In this document: positions 5,739 through 6,008 of the stretch, one piece after another
Layout of the letters: every line of letters begins with the position of its first letter
How positions within the stretch are numbered: the stretch's first letter is position 1
DNA from: JAUIBE01 sp035267185
GTDB taxonomy: Bacteria; Pseudomonadota; Gammaproteobacteria; Xanthomonadales; SZUA-36
Reading direction: 5' to 3'
DNA: 6,008 nt
NCBI GenBank assembly: GCA_035267185.1
Contig: DATFLY010000041.1
Coordinates: 1-6,008, forward strand
Program-made: the position numbers and the translations under genes
The notes under the pieces: model-generated
What the model saw: only the letters and a program-made list of their open reading frames with translations
The model's database searches: none
Told to the model about the DNA's origin: nothing

Positions 5739-6008
5739 ATGCCAGGGCTATTCTCGCTCAGGGTATTACCGGTAGTTTTTCTTGCCTGGATCGTTCAGGG
5801 TTGCGATCGTGCGCCAACGACCGGGTACGCTGATATCGTGTTTAAGAGTGGCGCGGTTTACACGCTCGATTCCCAGAAACCCTGGGCTGAGGCTGTGGCA
5901 GTTAAAGATGGAGTCATCACCTACGTGGGCGATGAAGCAGGCGTCTCGGCCCACATCAATCAAGAAACAGAAGTGATCAGCATTGGCGAAGGCATGCTGA
6001 TGCCAGGT
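5739..6008 (+). CDS. Amidohydrolase, probable lipoprotein, N-terminal part only
   Basis: The frame opens at ATG 5739 and is still open at the right edge (90 codons seen). A GAGGGAG Shine-Dalgarno stands 5 nt upstream (5727-5733). Residues 1-21 look like a signal peptide with a hydrophobic core (LRVLPVVFLAWIV, 7-19). C22 in VQGC may be a lipobox Cys, although Gln at that position is not typical. After the signal, ADIVFKSGAVYTLD (31-44), PWAEAVAVKDGVITYVGDE (48-66) and EVISIGEGMLMPG (78-90) are the classic N-terminal strands of the amidohydrolase superfamily, most like the YtcJ-type (amidohydrolase family 3) exoenzymes. In such proteins a metal-binding HxH follows within a few residues of the PG, just beyond the window. 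The substrate cannot be told. It is transcribed away from the exported alpha/beta hydrolase. Confidence 0.88.
   Translation, partial: MPGLFSLRVLPVVFLAWIVQGCDRAPTTGYADIVFKSGAVYTLDSQKPWAEAVAVKDGVITYVGDEAGVSAHINQETEVISIGEGMLMPG

Overview
The window (about half G+C) looks like chromosomal DNA from a Gram-negative proteobacterium, most likely a marine-type gammaproteobacterium. The reasons are a TonB-dependent outer-membrane receptor, Sec-exported periplasmic proteins, a probable lipoprotein, and families common in such genomes. The lineage is an inference, because no rRNA or taxonomic marker is present.

Layout, left to right. Positions 1-281 hold no gene I can defend, only a few hairpins and a very uncertain partial frame at the edge. 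Positions 282-2793 (minus strand) are a two-gene zinc-acquisition operon. A 97-residue exported His/Cys-rich protein resembling the DUF2946-type 'zinc chaperone' proteins is followed 70 bp later by a 715-residue ZnuD-like zinc TonB receptor with three His/Glu/Asp-rich insertions. Positions 2968-3675 (minus) encode a secreted, four-cysteine protein of an uncharacterised conserved family, ended by a clear intrinsic terminator. Positions 3886-5361 (minus) encode an exported alpha/beta hydrolase of the large 'alpha/beta hydrolase domain' (Abhydrolase_10-like) family, also ended by a clear intrinsic terminator. A 377-bp intergenic region separates it from a divergent plus-strand gene (5739 to the right edge). 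This last gene is the N-terminal 90 residues of an exported, probably lipid-anchored amidohydrolase, cut off just before its expected metal-binding HxH motif.

How the genes work together. Only the zinc pair shows a functional link: the small His/Cys protein would act in the periplasm or on its membrane face, next to the product of the receptor that brings Zn(II) across the outer membrane. No znuABC or zur is in the window. The secreted four-Cys protein and the hydrolase each have their own terminator and look like independent units. The hydrolase and the amidohydrolase are head-to-head and both exported, so a shared control region or related hydrolytic role is possible but not shown. I found no mobile elements, CRISPR arrays, tRNA or rRNA genes, and no strong sign of a wholly new system. 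The most curious parts are the control region of the zinc operon (a TATAAT just ahead of an ATG with no Shine-Dalgarno, a perfect 12-bp palindrome touching the receptor's ribosome binding site, and a leader hairpin) and the uncharacterised four-Cys secreted protein.
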